From positions 1,116,001 to 1,180,000 of the forward strand of contig CM074140.1 of NCBI GenBank assembly GCA_037178625.1: a stretch of DNA of 64,000 bases, read 5' to 3'. Source of the DNA: Skeletonema tropicum (lineage: Eukaryota > Bacillariophyta > Thalassiosirophyceae > Thalassiosirales > Thalassiosiraceae). A program made the translations under genes and the position numbers. This document shows positions 1 to 10,024 of this stretch, piece after piece. Each line of letters starts with the position of its first letter. The first letter of the stretch is position 1. The notes below the pieces were generated by a model. The model did no database searches and was not told the origin of the DNA. It was given only the letters and a program-made list of their open reading frames with translations.

Positions 1-185
1 CTTCTAGTGGCCCATTACACTTTGTGGCGATACTACACAAGCTCATTAGCGCTTCTCTGAAGGGTTGTCCTTGCATTCTACATGCTACATCCTCATAGAT
101 GATTTGAGAGGTCCAGTGTGGGCTGGCAAGCAGCGATTCATTTAGCTGTATTGTATCTAGTGCGTCATAATGCGCGTGTGTATTC
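1..185. repeat. Diverged unit of a 184-bp satellite (array edge)
   Basis: This stretch matches, in the same orientation and order of blocks, the tandem 184-bp repeat found at 53102-54655. Shared blocks include 'gctcattagcgct', 'gatttgagaggtccagtgtg', 'ggctggcaagcag' and 'gtattgtatctag'. It is clearly more diverged than the units of the main array and ends near 185. It is probably the right-hand edge of another array lying to the left of the window, or a dispersed single unit. Confidence 0.85.
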
Positions 186-999
186 ATAGCTATGATCGAT
201 TGAAGTACATTTTTTACGCATTGCGATTGTGTTGAAGCTGTTCTTATCTTGTATGAAAATTTTTCATTGTAGCAATGATTTTTCTCATTGTCGCATTATA
301 CTCGGTCATGAAAGTTTTGAATCTTATTCCATATCGTCTAGTATATACCTTATTGCTGTAAGGACTTAATCATGTTTTCCCCTACAAATGTATAATTTTA
401 TGTCGCTTACAATATGATCCGCAAGATGAGTACATATCAACGTGCAATTTCATGTGTGATCTTAAATACATTTTGACTATATCAGCATCAAGCCATTCTG
501 TACATCTCTAAATCTTTTCCACGTTTGACTGTTTTAAGATTCCATGCCCAAGCTGTTCGTCTTTCAATCTAGCTAACCTTCCCAATCACTCCCGAGCAAC
601 TCCTCCTCTCCTGTTGATTATTTTCTTTCGCTGTTCTTCACGACGATAGCCCAGTCCCACTGCAATGCTTTTTCTCGAAGAAAAGGGGTTGAGGTTCCTT
701 GAGCTGAGGTTGAGAAATTTCATCCCGAAAAAAGGGGAAATGAGAAGAAGAAACGTTTCTTAGATGATGATGAGAAGCTCCATCATGTGAGAAAAAGTGT
801 AAGAAAATTACGAGAAAATCTTCCTATGGATCTTCCTTCGCCGCCACGCCACGTCAGCAAATGAAACGACACCTGCTCCGTTGTGCGTGGTGCCGTGGAA
901 TGAAACCAGCCGCTGCTCCAGGCCAGCACCGTTCCATCCGTGCATAATTTTTATTATCATTCCTACACCAGGATCCTTTCATACGTACCAACCTCAACC
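186..999. other. Intergenic region upstream of the desaturase
   Basis: AT-rich sequence without a convincing open reading frame. The last 400 bases must hold the promoter and 5' leader of the desaturase gene, but no core promoter element could be assigned with confidence. Confidence 0.5.
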
Positions 1000-2283
1000 A
1001 TGGGAAAAGGAGGACAATCCGTTCAATCATCATCTCGCAACGAGATCAAAACTGGCAAGGATGGACACTGGGTGAGCCCTTACAACCCACTCGATCCCAA
1101 GGCTCCCGAGCTCCCTTCCAAAGGAGAAATCAAAGCCGTCATTCCCAAAGAATGTTTCGAACGATCCTACATCCATTCCATGTATTTTGTCGCTCGTGAT
1201 ACCGCCATGGCTGTGGGATGCGTCTACATTGCTCACCAAACATTGTCAACTGACGTACCGGCAGACTTAGCGAGCGTCGACGCATTGAAATGGTTCCTCG
1301 GTTGGAACACGTATGCTTTTTGGATGGGATGCATTCTAACTGGTCACTGGGTCCTCGCTCATGAGTGTGGACATGGCGCCTTCTCGCCCAGTCAGACATT
1401 CAATGACTTCTGGGGTTTCATTATGCATCAGGCTCTTTTAGTGCCCTACTTTGCTTGGCAGTACTCTCATGCCAAGCACCACAGGCGTACCAATAATACT
1501 ATGGATGGGGAGAGCCACACGCCCAATACGAGGGAAGAGATGGGGTTGGTGAACAATGTTGAGCGTCATGGTGGTTATGCTGCTATTCATGAGGCTATTG
1601 GTGATGGACCTTTTGCCTTTCTTCAGGTTTTTGCTCACTTGGTGATTGGATGGCCTCTGTACTTGTTGGGATTGGCTTCTACTGGACGTCTCGGACATGA
1701 TGGCAAGCCACTTGATGGAGATATTATTGATCATTACAGACCCTGGTCCAAGATGTTCCCTGCCAAACTTCGTGTCAAGGTTGCCGTGTCAACAATTGGA
1801 GTCATTGCGTCATGGGTGGGACTTTACTTCGCGGCTCAGGAATATGGCGTGCTTCCAGTGACCCTTTGGTACATGGGACCACTTATGTGGAACCAGGCCT
1901 GGCTCGTTCTTTACACTTGGTTGCAGCACAATGACCCATCTGTTCCTCAATACGGACCCGACGAATGGACTTGGGTGAAGGGAGCTCTGTCAACAATTGA
2001 TCGTCCCTACGGAATTTTCGATTTCTTCCACCACAAGATTGGATCTACTCATGTTGCTCACCACTTGTTCCATGAGATGCCTTTCTACAAGGCCGATGTT
2101 GCCACTGCTGCCATCAAGGCTTACCTTGAACCGAAGGGGCTTTACAACTACGATCCTACACCGTGGTACAAGGCCATGTGGAGGGTTGCGAAGACTTGCC
2201 ATTACATTGATGATTTAAATGGAATCCAATACTACAAGAGCTTGGAAGATATTCCTTTGAGCAAGGACTTGAAGAAGGATTAA
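1000..2283 (+). CDS. FAD2: Delta-12 fatty acid desaturase, microsomal (FAD2 type)
   Basis: Intronless gene for a 427-residue integral membrane desaturase that introduces the delta-12 double bond into oleoyl chains on ER phospholipids, giving linoleate, the entry to polyunsaturated fatty acids. The three histidine boxes of membrane desaturases are present: HECGH (121-125), HAKHH (157-161) and HVAHH (351-355), which bind the di-iron centre. Hydrophobic pairs lie around 103-120, 138-155, 205-226, 262-282 and 288-308. The open frame extends 20 codons further upstream, but the ATG at 1000 sits in an excellent context (accATGG) and begins the conserved MGKGG start. Length and box spacing are normal for plant and diatom FAD2. 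The lack of a plastid presequence favours the ER form over the plastid FAD6 type. Delta-12 rather than delta-15 specificity is inferred from overall similarity. Confidence 0.93.
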   Translation: MGKGGQSVQSSSRNEIKTGKDGHWVSPYNPLDPKAPELPSKGEIKAVIPKECFERSYIHSMYFVARDTAMAVGCVYIAHQTLSTDVPADLASVDALKWFLGWNTYAFWMGCILTGHWVLAHECGHGAFSPSQTFNDFWGFIMHQALLVPYFAWQYSHAKHHRRTNNTMDGESHTPNTREEMGLVNNVERHGGYAAIHEAIGDGPFAFLQVFAHLVIGWPLYLLGLASTGRLGHDGKPLDGDIIDHYRPWSKMFPAKLRVKVAVSTIGVIASWVGLYFAAQEYGVLPVTLWYMGPLMWNQAWLVLYTWLQHNDPSVPQYGPDEWTWVKGALSTIDRPYGIFDFFHHKIGSTHVAHHLFHEMPFYKADVATAAIKAYLEPKGLYNYDPTPWYKAMWRVAKTCHYIDDLNGIQYYKSLEDIPLSKDLKKD

Positions 2284-2391
2284 ATTCAAACATCTTTGAC
2301 TCCAGTAGTGACCTTTGTCTTCTGTAGTTTTAACTGGCTAAAATTGAACATATACCATAACTTATGCATATACTTTCTTTTAATATAAATT

Positions 2392-4029
2392 CTATGTGGT
2401 GCGAAGCCGCTTCACGCTGTCATTATGTGAAGACTCTGCATCACCACCACTACTACCATCAGATATACTCATTTCATCTGACGGCTCCTTGGCTGCCGTG
2501 TCCATCAACTGCCGTTCTCGTTCTCGTGCTTGCGCTCCAAAAGAGTCTCTTTTATCTCGGTAAAAATTCCTCAATGCTCGGTCCTTCACAACATACTCAA
2601 ACAGCAAATCAAACTCCTCTTCTATGCTTGTTGTTTCTTTCAATGAGAGCGGACCTCGAAGTCGTGCCGAGTTCTTTACAAAAGAAGAGCAGAAACGTAT
2701 CCAATTAGTGACGGTTGTTTTTTCTTTTGAAGATTCGTGCTGACGAAATTCTATGTACCCGCAATCAATCAAGCGCGACAAATTGAGCTTGTAGTTTTCT
2801 TTGGACGGATTCATGCAGTCAACCAACTCTTGCACCGTTTTACATTTCGACAGGAGATCATTTCTTTCTTTGTTGGTCCTTCCCTTGATGTGTTGCTTGT
2901 TTGATCTGCAATCACAACAGTGATCATTTCTGCGATGACTTGTCATGAAAGAGTCCACACTCTCTTCATATTTGATGAAGTTTTGGCACAATTTGACTAG
3001 TTGCTCTGTGGACAGTGTACTTGATACGTCTATTCTAACATGCAGGCATCCATTAGGAGACGAGGCGTTGCAGTGCCACGGCAGACCTTCAATAATCTTG
3101 TAGGATTCATTGAGACCATGCCCTCCAGTGAGGTTGGGAGAAGATATCGACAGAACATCTTGCTCTCTCGACACTTGCTCACTTTTACTATGCGAAGAAT
3201 AATCAAGCTTGAAAGTCCAAGCAGTAGATGCAGCAGATTTCTTCTTGGCAAAACCAAACTCTTCACTGTTCCCATCCTCAGATAGGACACGTATTGGAAT
3301 CTTCGAACGAGAGAAAACTGACTTTGCAGATTCATACAATGAAGATGTTGTTGAAATAGTTTGATCCAAACCAAACTTCATTTCTAGATTGAACGTAATA
3401 TCCATCATTTTCATGGGCTTTAATACGTGGTTTGGTCTTTTTTCGACGAATACCATGGTTGGATAACTTTCATTTCCACCTTCATTGAGAACAACACGAT
3501 GTGGGATAGCCATCTTGGTACCTCCTCTCCCTCGTATAGCAATCTGAACATCAACTGCGCCATAAGTTTGCTGTCTCGTGCTAAATCTCCATCTGCATTG
3601 CTTGCTATGTGGACGAGATGTCATTGATGATGGCTCATCCTTCGGCTTTTCTTCTGTATCTTGACCAATCTGCTCTTCCTGCGAATTGTTATTGTTGCTT
3701 GCTCCTGATATTATTTTTCCAAGGTAGGCGCTGCCCACATTGCTTCTTATTCGTATCGGACTATGGCATGTAAAGGAAGATTTTACAAAGGATTCATCTT
3801 GCATCTCAAATGTGACCCTGTCAATTAAGTCAGGATCAGAGCCTGGCAATACATCAATGTAGAGAACCCAATCATGAATCTTTAAATGGCTACCAGTGAG
3901 CTTGTCAAGAGCTGCTTCTGATTCATCAAGCAGCCTGTACGTATTCCCCAGCGCAAATTCAACTGACGCCGGAGTTTGTTGCTGCCCAGCGGCAGTAGAA
4001 GCTGGGTCTGCTGATAAGCCATTGATCAT
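2392..4029 (-). CDS. YEATS-like domain fused to divergent amidoligase-like domain
   Basis: Single-exon gene, 545 residues. Residues about 208-455 follow the Amidoligase_2 (COOH-NH2 ligase, glutamine-synthetase-like superfamily) pattern in order: a FNLEMKF strand (214-220, where GVEIEF is usual), a W-x-K-x-D segment (271-275), 'SISSPNL' (294-300, usually E-x-x-SP), 'CLHVRID' (328-334, usually GLHVHVD), a helix, and the hallmark 'YIEFRQH' (425-431) followed by TNWIRF. Residues about 50-182 look like a YEATS domain (DWVLYID, IDRVTFEM, then TYGAVDVQIAI and PHRVVL), with a low-complexity insert at 102-145. YEATS domains read acylated histones; amidoligases form amide bonds with ATP. Several amidoligase acidic or His positions are replaced, so activity is doubtful. 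The C-terminus is acidic/serine-rich and ends in a KRLR nuclear-type signal. The amidoligase call is firm at family level; the YEATS call is moderate. Confidence 0.65.
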   Translation of the reverse strand: MINGLSADPASTAAGQQQTPASVEFALGNTYRLLDESEAALDKLTGSHLKIHDWVLYIDVLPGSDPDLIDRVTFEMQDESFVKSSFTCHSPIRIRSNVGSAYLGKIISGASNNNNSQEEQIGQDTEEKPKDEPSSMTSRPHSKQCRWRFSTRQQTYGAVDVQIAIRGRGGTKMAIPHRVVLNEGGNESYPTMVFVEKRPNHVLKPMKMMDITFNLEMKFGLDQTISTTSSLYESAKSVFSRSKIPIRVLSEDGNSEEFGFAKKKSAASTAWTFKLDYSSHSKSEQVSREQDVLSISSPNLTGGHGLNESYKIIEGLPWHCNASSPNGCLHVRIDVSSTLSTEQLVKLCQNFIKYEESVDSFMTSHRRNDHCCDCRSNKQHIKGRTNKERNDLLSKCKTVQELVDCMNPSKENYKLNLSRLIDCGYIEFRQHESSKEKTTVTNWIRFCSSFVKNSARLRGPLSLKETTSIEEEFDLLFEYVVKDRALRNFYRDKRDSFGAQARERERQLMDTAAKEPSDEMSISDGSSGGDAESSHNDSVKRLRTT

Positions 4030-4242
4030 GATCTGATTCCGGAAAATGAAGCGTTAGATTGATGTTGTGTAACTTTACGGCCTTCCGGAGCTGCAACTGA
4101 CATATCTAAGTGAAGGAGCCCTTTGAAAAAATATTTTTATGCAGATATCACGATCACGTCCCTTGTGTTCATGATGTAGACTCTCACTGACTGAACTATC
4201 CTGTCTGCAATACTTCTTAGAAAACCTACGTTTGAATTAATT

Positions 4243-5849
4243 ATGGCCCCTCGAAGGAAGTTGACTGGTGCTCAGGCGCATCTCTTTGCTGCAATTTGTC
4301 ATCACTACATTGGCGAAGCCGAAGACGGTCACACCGGCTTCGATGCGCCCGAAGAAGTTCCTATATTCAGTCATTTGTGCAGAGCTCAAAGATTGAAACT
4401 TGTTGCCGATGTCGCAGTTGGGATGCTATGCGAAGATGAACCGCTTCCTCCTGATACTATTCAGCACAACTCGGCTTATAGGGCGATTATTGAATTTCTA
4501 TTTACTATCCTTTCGCTTGAAAATGACTCACTGAATGATATAGATTATGATGAAGTTGGAGAGGATCTTCTCAAATTTTGACGAGGAAGTCTATACCAGG
4601 AGGAAAAGAACCGAGGAAGAGTTGGAGGAGTTTAGAGTGAAAGAAGCTCTGATCGAGCACAGAGCTGAGAAAAACTTGAAGAAGCTGAAGAAGGGAAAGG
4701 ATGTTGGAGAATTCCATGTGGATGCGAACGATAGCACATTTGGAGCGACAGACTTGACTACTGCAACAAACAAATTGAAACGTATCTTTGATGGAGGACC
4801 GGTCTCCAAAACAGAACGTGATTCCATCCGCCCATTGACGCATAATGAAAAATATGCCTACCGCTGGCGTAGACTGTGCGATGCCGCGCTTCAGGAAGAC
4901 ACTCTTGACAATCTACATTTCCATGATGCCTGGTCGATCTCGTTTCCACTATGCAATGTCAATTTTGATTGGAGATGCCAGACAATGAATAAATGGTACA
5001 TGGCTCTTAACCTGCTGTTTGATACGAAGCTAATAGACTACGGTTCTGCCACAGATAGAGCACTGATTCTTGGGAAAGTGGATTACAGAAGCTATGCCGA
5101 CCCATCACAACTACCAAGAGTCAGGGCCCTTGAACGACACATTAATCTTCTGAAGAAAGTGTATGCCTCTTCGTGGGATCCTAAACTTTTGGCCATTGAC
5201 GAAAGACGCATTTATGCTGTGTGCTCGAATGAGTTATACGCCGGATATTACCACAAAGAATGGGTTCTTGGGTTTTACCAAGAATGCATGGTGAGAGGAA
5301 TCAATTTCGAGGAAACTGGAAAGAATTACCAAGCTCGGCTTGATGTATTTAGAGACACTCAAGATGACTTGTTGGATGGTTGTGAATATGAGTTCAACTC
5401 CTCCGAAAATGAAAAACTTGAGAATATCCGAGAGTTTTGGAGACCGAAAGAGAAGGGACCAGAACAATTGGGATTTCTTCAGAGGACGTGTAGTGGTCCC
5501 GGTGACCCGTTTCCTGGGTCAGATCCTAAGACGAGTTCTTGCTGGAATACGAAGAACTTGCAGAGCTGTTCGCGGTGCAAGGCAGTATTGTGTAAGTTTA
5601 TCGCCACTTAATTCCTGTGTCGTGCAATGGGTGTAGCTGCCGAATCCTAACTTTCAATTTTGTTACACATTTGTTTCAGACTGTGGCCGTGAGTGTCAAG
5701 TAGCCGATTGGAAGCGAGGGCACAAAAACGTGTGTGCTAGGTTGGCTAAAGAACGGAAAGACAAGGAGAAGATATCCCAAATGGCGAAGGCAAGGATGAT
5801 TGTTTGGCAGACAGAGGAAGGAGTTAGTTATCTTGCCTTTTGTACGTGA
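4243..5849 (+). CDS. MYND zinc-finger protein, two exons, with a +1 frame break
   Basis: Starts at 4243 (MAPRRK...). The frame runs to TGA at 4579-4581, but an overlapping frame shifted by one base continues the same style of protein (DEEVYTRR...), so one extra base lies at or before the run AAATTTTGAC (4573-4582). The first exon ends at 5591; an intron of 88 bp (5592-5679, GTAAGT...TTTCAG, branch-like TCCTAAC) follows; the second exon ends at TGA 5847-5849. Splicing rebuilds a MYND zinc finger across the junction: C..C, C-S-R-C-K, Y-C-G-R-E-C-Q, then H-K-N-V-C, all eight ligands present. MYND fingers mediate protein-protein contacts, often in transcriptional regulators. The long N-terminal part (helical, charged) is not recognised. 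A GTGAG just before the final TGA could be a further donor, so the 3' end is less certain. Confidence 0.75.
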
Positions 5850-5903
5850 GTTTTAAGTTTTGGTTGTAACACGGAAAATGGCGCCTCACAAAAAGCGAGA
5901 AGG

Positions 5904-5913
5904 TTGGCGCCAA
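5904..5913. promoter_or_regulatory. E2F-like palindrome TTGGCGCCAA
   Basis: A perfect 10-bp palindrome, followed by AAA, lies about 250 bases upstream of the start at 6163 and 55 bases downstream of the previous gene. It fits the E2F/DP consensus TTTSGCGC on both strands. A binding role is inference; the match is short. Confidence 0.3.
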
Positions 5914-6162
5914 AATAACGCTCTCGCGGAATTTTTATTTCAACAAGGGCATCCACTCTTCCGACTCCGACTTCCGACCACGTCGGACTTCTCCAATACT
6001 TATCAGCTGCTTCTTCTGATTTGCGTTGGCGTTGCATCGAGAAGCGGATCTCATGAATAGATAATAGCTTCCTGTACATTGCGGTAGACGGCTTGAAGAA
6101 GGTGGCGTGCTGCTGAGAGGACGTAGAGGATCTTGAAAGGCTTCATCAATCAATTTGTCACC

Positions 6163-6968
6163 ATGGTCCAAACGATGAAGCAGCTGCTCATTGGGATCTC
6201 TGCTCTTCTGCTGTGCTTCAAAAGCACCTCATCGTTTTCACTTACTCATTTCTCGCCAGCAGCATCGTTTACATTAAATGCTTACCATTTTGGAGCAGGT
6301 GCTGTAAACAGAGAGAAGCCTACAGCGAAGAAGCGGCCCACGTCTTATGTGCCCGATGGCTTGACTGAAGAAGAATACCAACAGATCAAAATTGAAGAAT
6401 ATAGAAAGCAACAAAAGATGCAATATGGTGCATGGGGCCCCAGATTCGTGAGTTCGTAGATGCTCTGTTTCTAACCCTACATGTACAACGTCATTTAGAT
6501 TTGCCTGCTCACTTGCTTTTTGCTTGACAGAAACAAGTCGATGGTGATCCAGATAACAATTGGTTTAACCTTCCGTCGCTGTGGACTGCAGGATTCAATT
6601 CTAACCCGAACGCTCCCTTAGATTCTAGATTAGTGGATACTGAAGGAGAGACATTAACTGTTTTTGCAAGAATGATCATTAATTTACGGCGATTCTTGTT
6701 GCCTTACTTGACGCTGCTGTTGTCGATCTATTTCCTTGAAGTTTCTATTACTGCAAAGAACATGATGCGACCTATGCTACGCGGCAAGCTCATTATATCG
6801 AAATACATGATGATTCGGGTTTTGGCGTTACCTATGTTGGCTTTGAAACCACTGGACTTGGTGGCGTCAAAGTTACTGGGGTCAGCCAAGAATAGAACGA
6901 CGAAATTGACGTTTGCTGTAGGTTTGGTGTTGTCTGCGTTTGCTCTTGTTCTGCAACGAAGAGTATGA
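6163..6968 (+). CDS. Plastid-targeted membrane protein, unknown function, two exons
   Basis: The ATG at 6163 is in an ideal context (gtcaccATGG). Exon 1 is 6163-6447; the intron is 6448-6530 (83 bp, GTGAGT...TTGACAG, phase 0); exon 2 is 6531-6968. The product is 240 residues. Residues 5-20 form a signal-peptide core followed by STSSF-SL (21-27), an ASAF-like motif with the phenylalanine diatoms need for passage into the plastid. A charged, Pro/Lys-rich stretch and a conserved-looking 'DGLTEEEYQ' region follow. Exon 2 has 'NNWFNLPSLW' and then a hydrophobic segment (RRFLLPYLTLLLSIYFL) and a second near the C-terminus (LTFAVGLVLSAFALVL), giving a likely two-pass plastid membrane protein. The family is not recognised. 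An in-frame ATG at 6133 exists but its context is poorer. Confidence 0.75.
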
Positions 6969-7102
6969 AGATTTATCGGTTAAGAAATCCCATTGTACAA
7001 TTAGCTTTAAGTGTGGTATATTTGTGACAATCTTGCATTCCCATAGCTCAGTTAAACTTGCTTCTTGATTACATCTAAAAATGGGACTCACTTCAGCTCA
7101 CT

Positions 7103-8959
7103 TCATATCTCGGCAGAGAAGCCAGGCACCTTCATGTTATCATCATAATTTGTAGATGACATCTGTTGAGAGTTGCGCTCAGGAGAGCATTCTACTGAAT
7201 CCAAATTGGACTCGATGAACATTCGAGATGGCGTCGGTGGCACTGGCACACTTTGTGGCACCTCTGATAGCTGTTGACCGCCTTGAATCTCCGAAGGATT
7301 ATGCTGAAAACTTCCTTCATCTCCTGCTTTTGAAGATTCACTCCCTCCGCTTTCACTCCTTGTGATATCTGCCTTGTTCCACTCCGAACTCATGACCAAA
7401 AACTTTTCCGTCAAGTAAGATGATCGCAACATAATCATAATTAACCCACATATGGAAATGATGATTGAACATGCCAACATCCAGGCGATTGCATTCACCG
7501 AATAAGTGCATCCAGCTTCATGAACGGTGTTCACATACAGATCGTTTATATTTTTGCACTGAAACAAGTTCATCGCCAGACTTGCTTGATCTTCCAACAC
7601 TCTTAAATTTTGATTAGTGTCAGAAATCAATTGAACTACACCGCTGAATTGTCTGCCACATTGCTCTTCAAGTAACGAGAGATTGGTGCTGATTGTATCG
7701 ACAAACGAATCTGTAAAGATTGAGTAGAGAGGAGTAAAACTTGGTGATGAGGAACAGAAACGAATGCGTGACAAAATGAATGGATACTTTCACTTACACT
7801 TTCACTTACCTGTAGATGAAATGGCCGTCTGAAGGTCACCAAAGTATCCATCCAAGGTTTCAAATGGATAGTATTTGGGAAGGCATTGCTGCGTGTAAAA
7901 CATAACAAACAAAAACAAGATCCCCTCTTCGTCACCCCTCAAATTTCTATAACTGGTGATCAACGTATCGTCAGGTCCACCATGAATTTCTCCTCCCCCT
8001 GTGCAAGCGTCTGCACTCGCAGCTGCGAGTGGCAGCGTGACGCTACAAAAGATATAGGTGGCAATCACAGTCAGTGTAAACAGCGGCATGATCCCATACG
8101 AACAGACCAGTTGGTAAGGCCTGATGTCCACATCCAACATCACCAAACCAACTCCAATGATGAGAAACGAAGGTAAAATAAACAAGCATGCCGCAAGTAC
8201 TTTCATTTGCCAGCCCCAAAAGTTTATCGATTCTATTCCATCATCAACATTATTTAGAAAGGTGCGAACGTTTGCTACAGATTCCTTCAGTGTTTCTATC
8301 CCATCTTTTATGAAAGTGGCCAAACTATACAAGTCAGATTTGGCCTGATCTGCGATTGTTACAACATCAATACCTGTAATATCTGCGATATTAGGATTGT
8401 CTGGGCAGATATTTTTAATCTCCTGAACAGCGATATCTCTTATTTCCATAGATTTTCTACCCACCTCGTCTAGTTCAGTAGCAATCTCATTGGTATAATG
8501 CATTAATTCTTCTGCAGTCTGAATACTTTTGCCCATCGTGGTTGTTGCATTGTCTACATTTGAAACGCCTAACGAGACGAAAAGAAATGCAAAAATCATC
8601 AGCAGCACCGATGCAACGAGGAAGACAATCCGCACTCGAAATGGCCGCTTGTAAATATTCTTCTCATCATCTACAGGATCTGGTATGACGAATGGATGCC
8701 CGCTCAGAAAGCCTGCATTCCCCGGCCCCATGATTTTGAACACAAGAAGTGTGATGGTCCACATGAGAAAGAAGATAAGGAGAAAGATGCACAAGGCCAC
8801 GAGACCCGTTGTGTAGTCAACCTGTGCCGCCTGGTCGGGTGATAAAACTGCAGTGAAGTCGTAGCCATATCCAAATCGCGGGAGATTTCGGAGGTTGACA
8901 ACAGCGCTCGTTGCTTCATATGCTGGTCCTAAGTAACCATCTCCCCTAGATGAAGACAT
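7103..8959 (-). CDS. Five-pass membrane protein, unknown function, two exons
   Basis: On the minus strand, exon 1 is 8959-7810, the intron 7809-7711 (99 bp, GTAAGT...TTTACAG) and exon 2 7710-7103, joining ...SST|DSFVDT in frame. The product is about 585 residues. Five hydrophobic segments are visible: GLVALCIFLLIFFLMWTI, IVFLVASVLLMIFAFLFV, VLAACLFILPSFLIIGVGLV, ...MPLFTLTVIATYIFCSV and, in exon 2, WMLACSIIISICGLIMIML. Two large loops with cysteines lie after segments 2 and 4. The tail is Ser/Pro-rich and probably cytoplasmic. This topology resembles prominin and tweety proteins, but no signature motif was seen, so no family is assigned. The first ATG is used; the preceding 80 bases hold no in-frame extension. 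Confidence 0.8.
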
Positions 8960-9900
8960 TTCGATTGCAATTATGCTAAGTACTGTGTCCAGATAGTTTG
9001 TTTGTGAACCTTCGCCAGCTCACAAATTAATGTCGCAATCAATATAATATGTACGAGCGAAGTGAATGCTTATCTTCGAGGGGTGATGATAAAGTCCTGA
9101 TAAACAGCGTAGTTGCAATAATTCCTAACAAACAAACTCTATTGATTACGTGGCTTGGAATAAACGGCCAATGCAAATTATTGAGAGGCCCGATCGACTG
9201 CTGGTGCTGGCTAAGTTTTCATGTTCATGACCCAGCCCAGTTTTCGTTCGTCCTGCACGACCAAAATGGGCGGTATTCTTTCGCTCTTGTTTGGCGAGAA
9301 GCGAGAAAATATCACTTAAATAGATAGATGCTTACTTCAAAGTACTCTACTTGAAGTATGGTATTTTTAGGGTAGGAGTATGTACATTTTGTCTTGCGGG
9401 AAAGTGTATGAATTCCTTCGTTCACAACGCACTGTACACTCCGAAAAAATTGGATGGGCGGCTAATAAGTAGCTATGGGCGGGCTCTTCTACCGGGCTTC
9501 TCGGGTTATCTGGCACTCAATGAATAGAAAGATGACTATTCTATATCCAAAAAACTATCTAAATAACCGTTTCTGACCGGTACTAAAGTATGTCGTCTTG
9601 TAGGCCTCTCTCATCCAACGGATGATGGAGGGAATAATTTTCGACGGGTCCCCCCGTTTTGCGCCCAAGAGAGGAGTCAAGCTTATGAGATGTGCACAAA
9701 AGAATGTGCACAATTTCTTCCGACCCAAAGCTCATTGTAGAGGTATTGCCCCCTTGCCCGCTCTCACTAAAAAATTCTTCTCAACTCCAATCACTCGCTA
9801 CAAAATTTGTTCTGATTTCCAACTCCACCCAAAGTGCTCACTTCAGCAAAAAGGCAACGCTAGCTTCTGTTCTGCTCCTACCGTATCATCTAACACCACC
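8960..9900. other. Intergenic region
   Basis: It separates the divergent starts of the five-pass membrane protein and the small proline/serine-rich gene. The short open frames at 9049-9327 and 9622-9966 lack recognisable motifs, apart from the end of the latter (see 9901-9966). TTTGGCGAGAAGCGAG near 9290 is weakly E2F-like. Nothing else was recognised. Confidence 0.4.
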
Positions 9901-9966
9901 ATGACGATCAGCCTCGACCGCGCAGCAGCTAACCTCAGGAACCACCACGAGATGGTCACCAACTGA
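9901..9966 (+). other. Upstream ORF or true 5' end of the next gene
   Basis: ATG at 9901 lies in an ideal context (accaccATGA) and encodes 21 residues before TGA at 9964-9966. The frame shifted by +1 runs open from that stop through EEEKKS... straight into the gene at 10025. Either this is a short uORF, or it is the true N-terminus separated by one extra base, as in other genes of this window. Confidence 0.5.
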
Positions 9967-10024
9967 GGAGGAGAAGAAATCTTGTCTCAACCCGTCGCCG
10001 CTGGAGCCATCTTCATCCACCAAA

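Noticed and set aside
940..999. Upstream in-frame Met of the desaturase
   Set aside because: The ATG at 1000 has a much better context and the conserved MGKGG start.
4556..4596. Short intron explaining the MYND frame break (GT at 4557 to AG near 4589)
   Set aside because: Under 40 bp, with a poor donor (GTTGGA) and no branch or pyrimidine tract; other introns here are 75 bp or longer.
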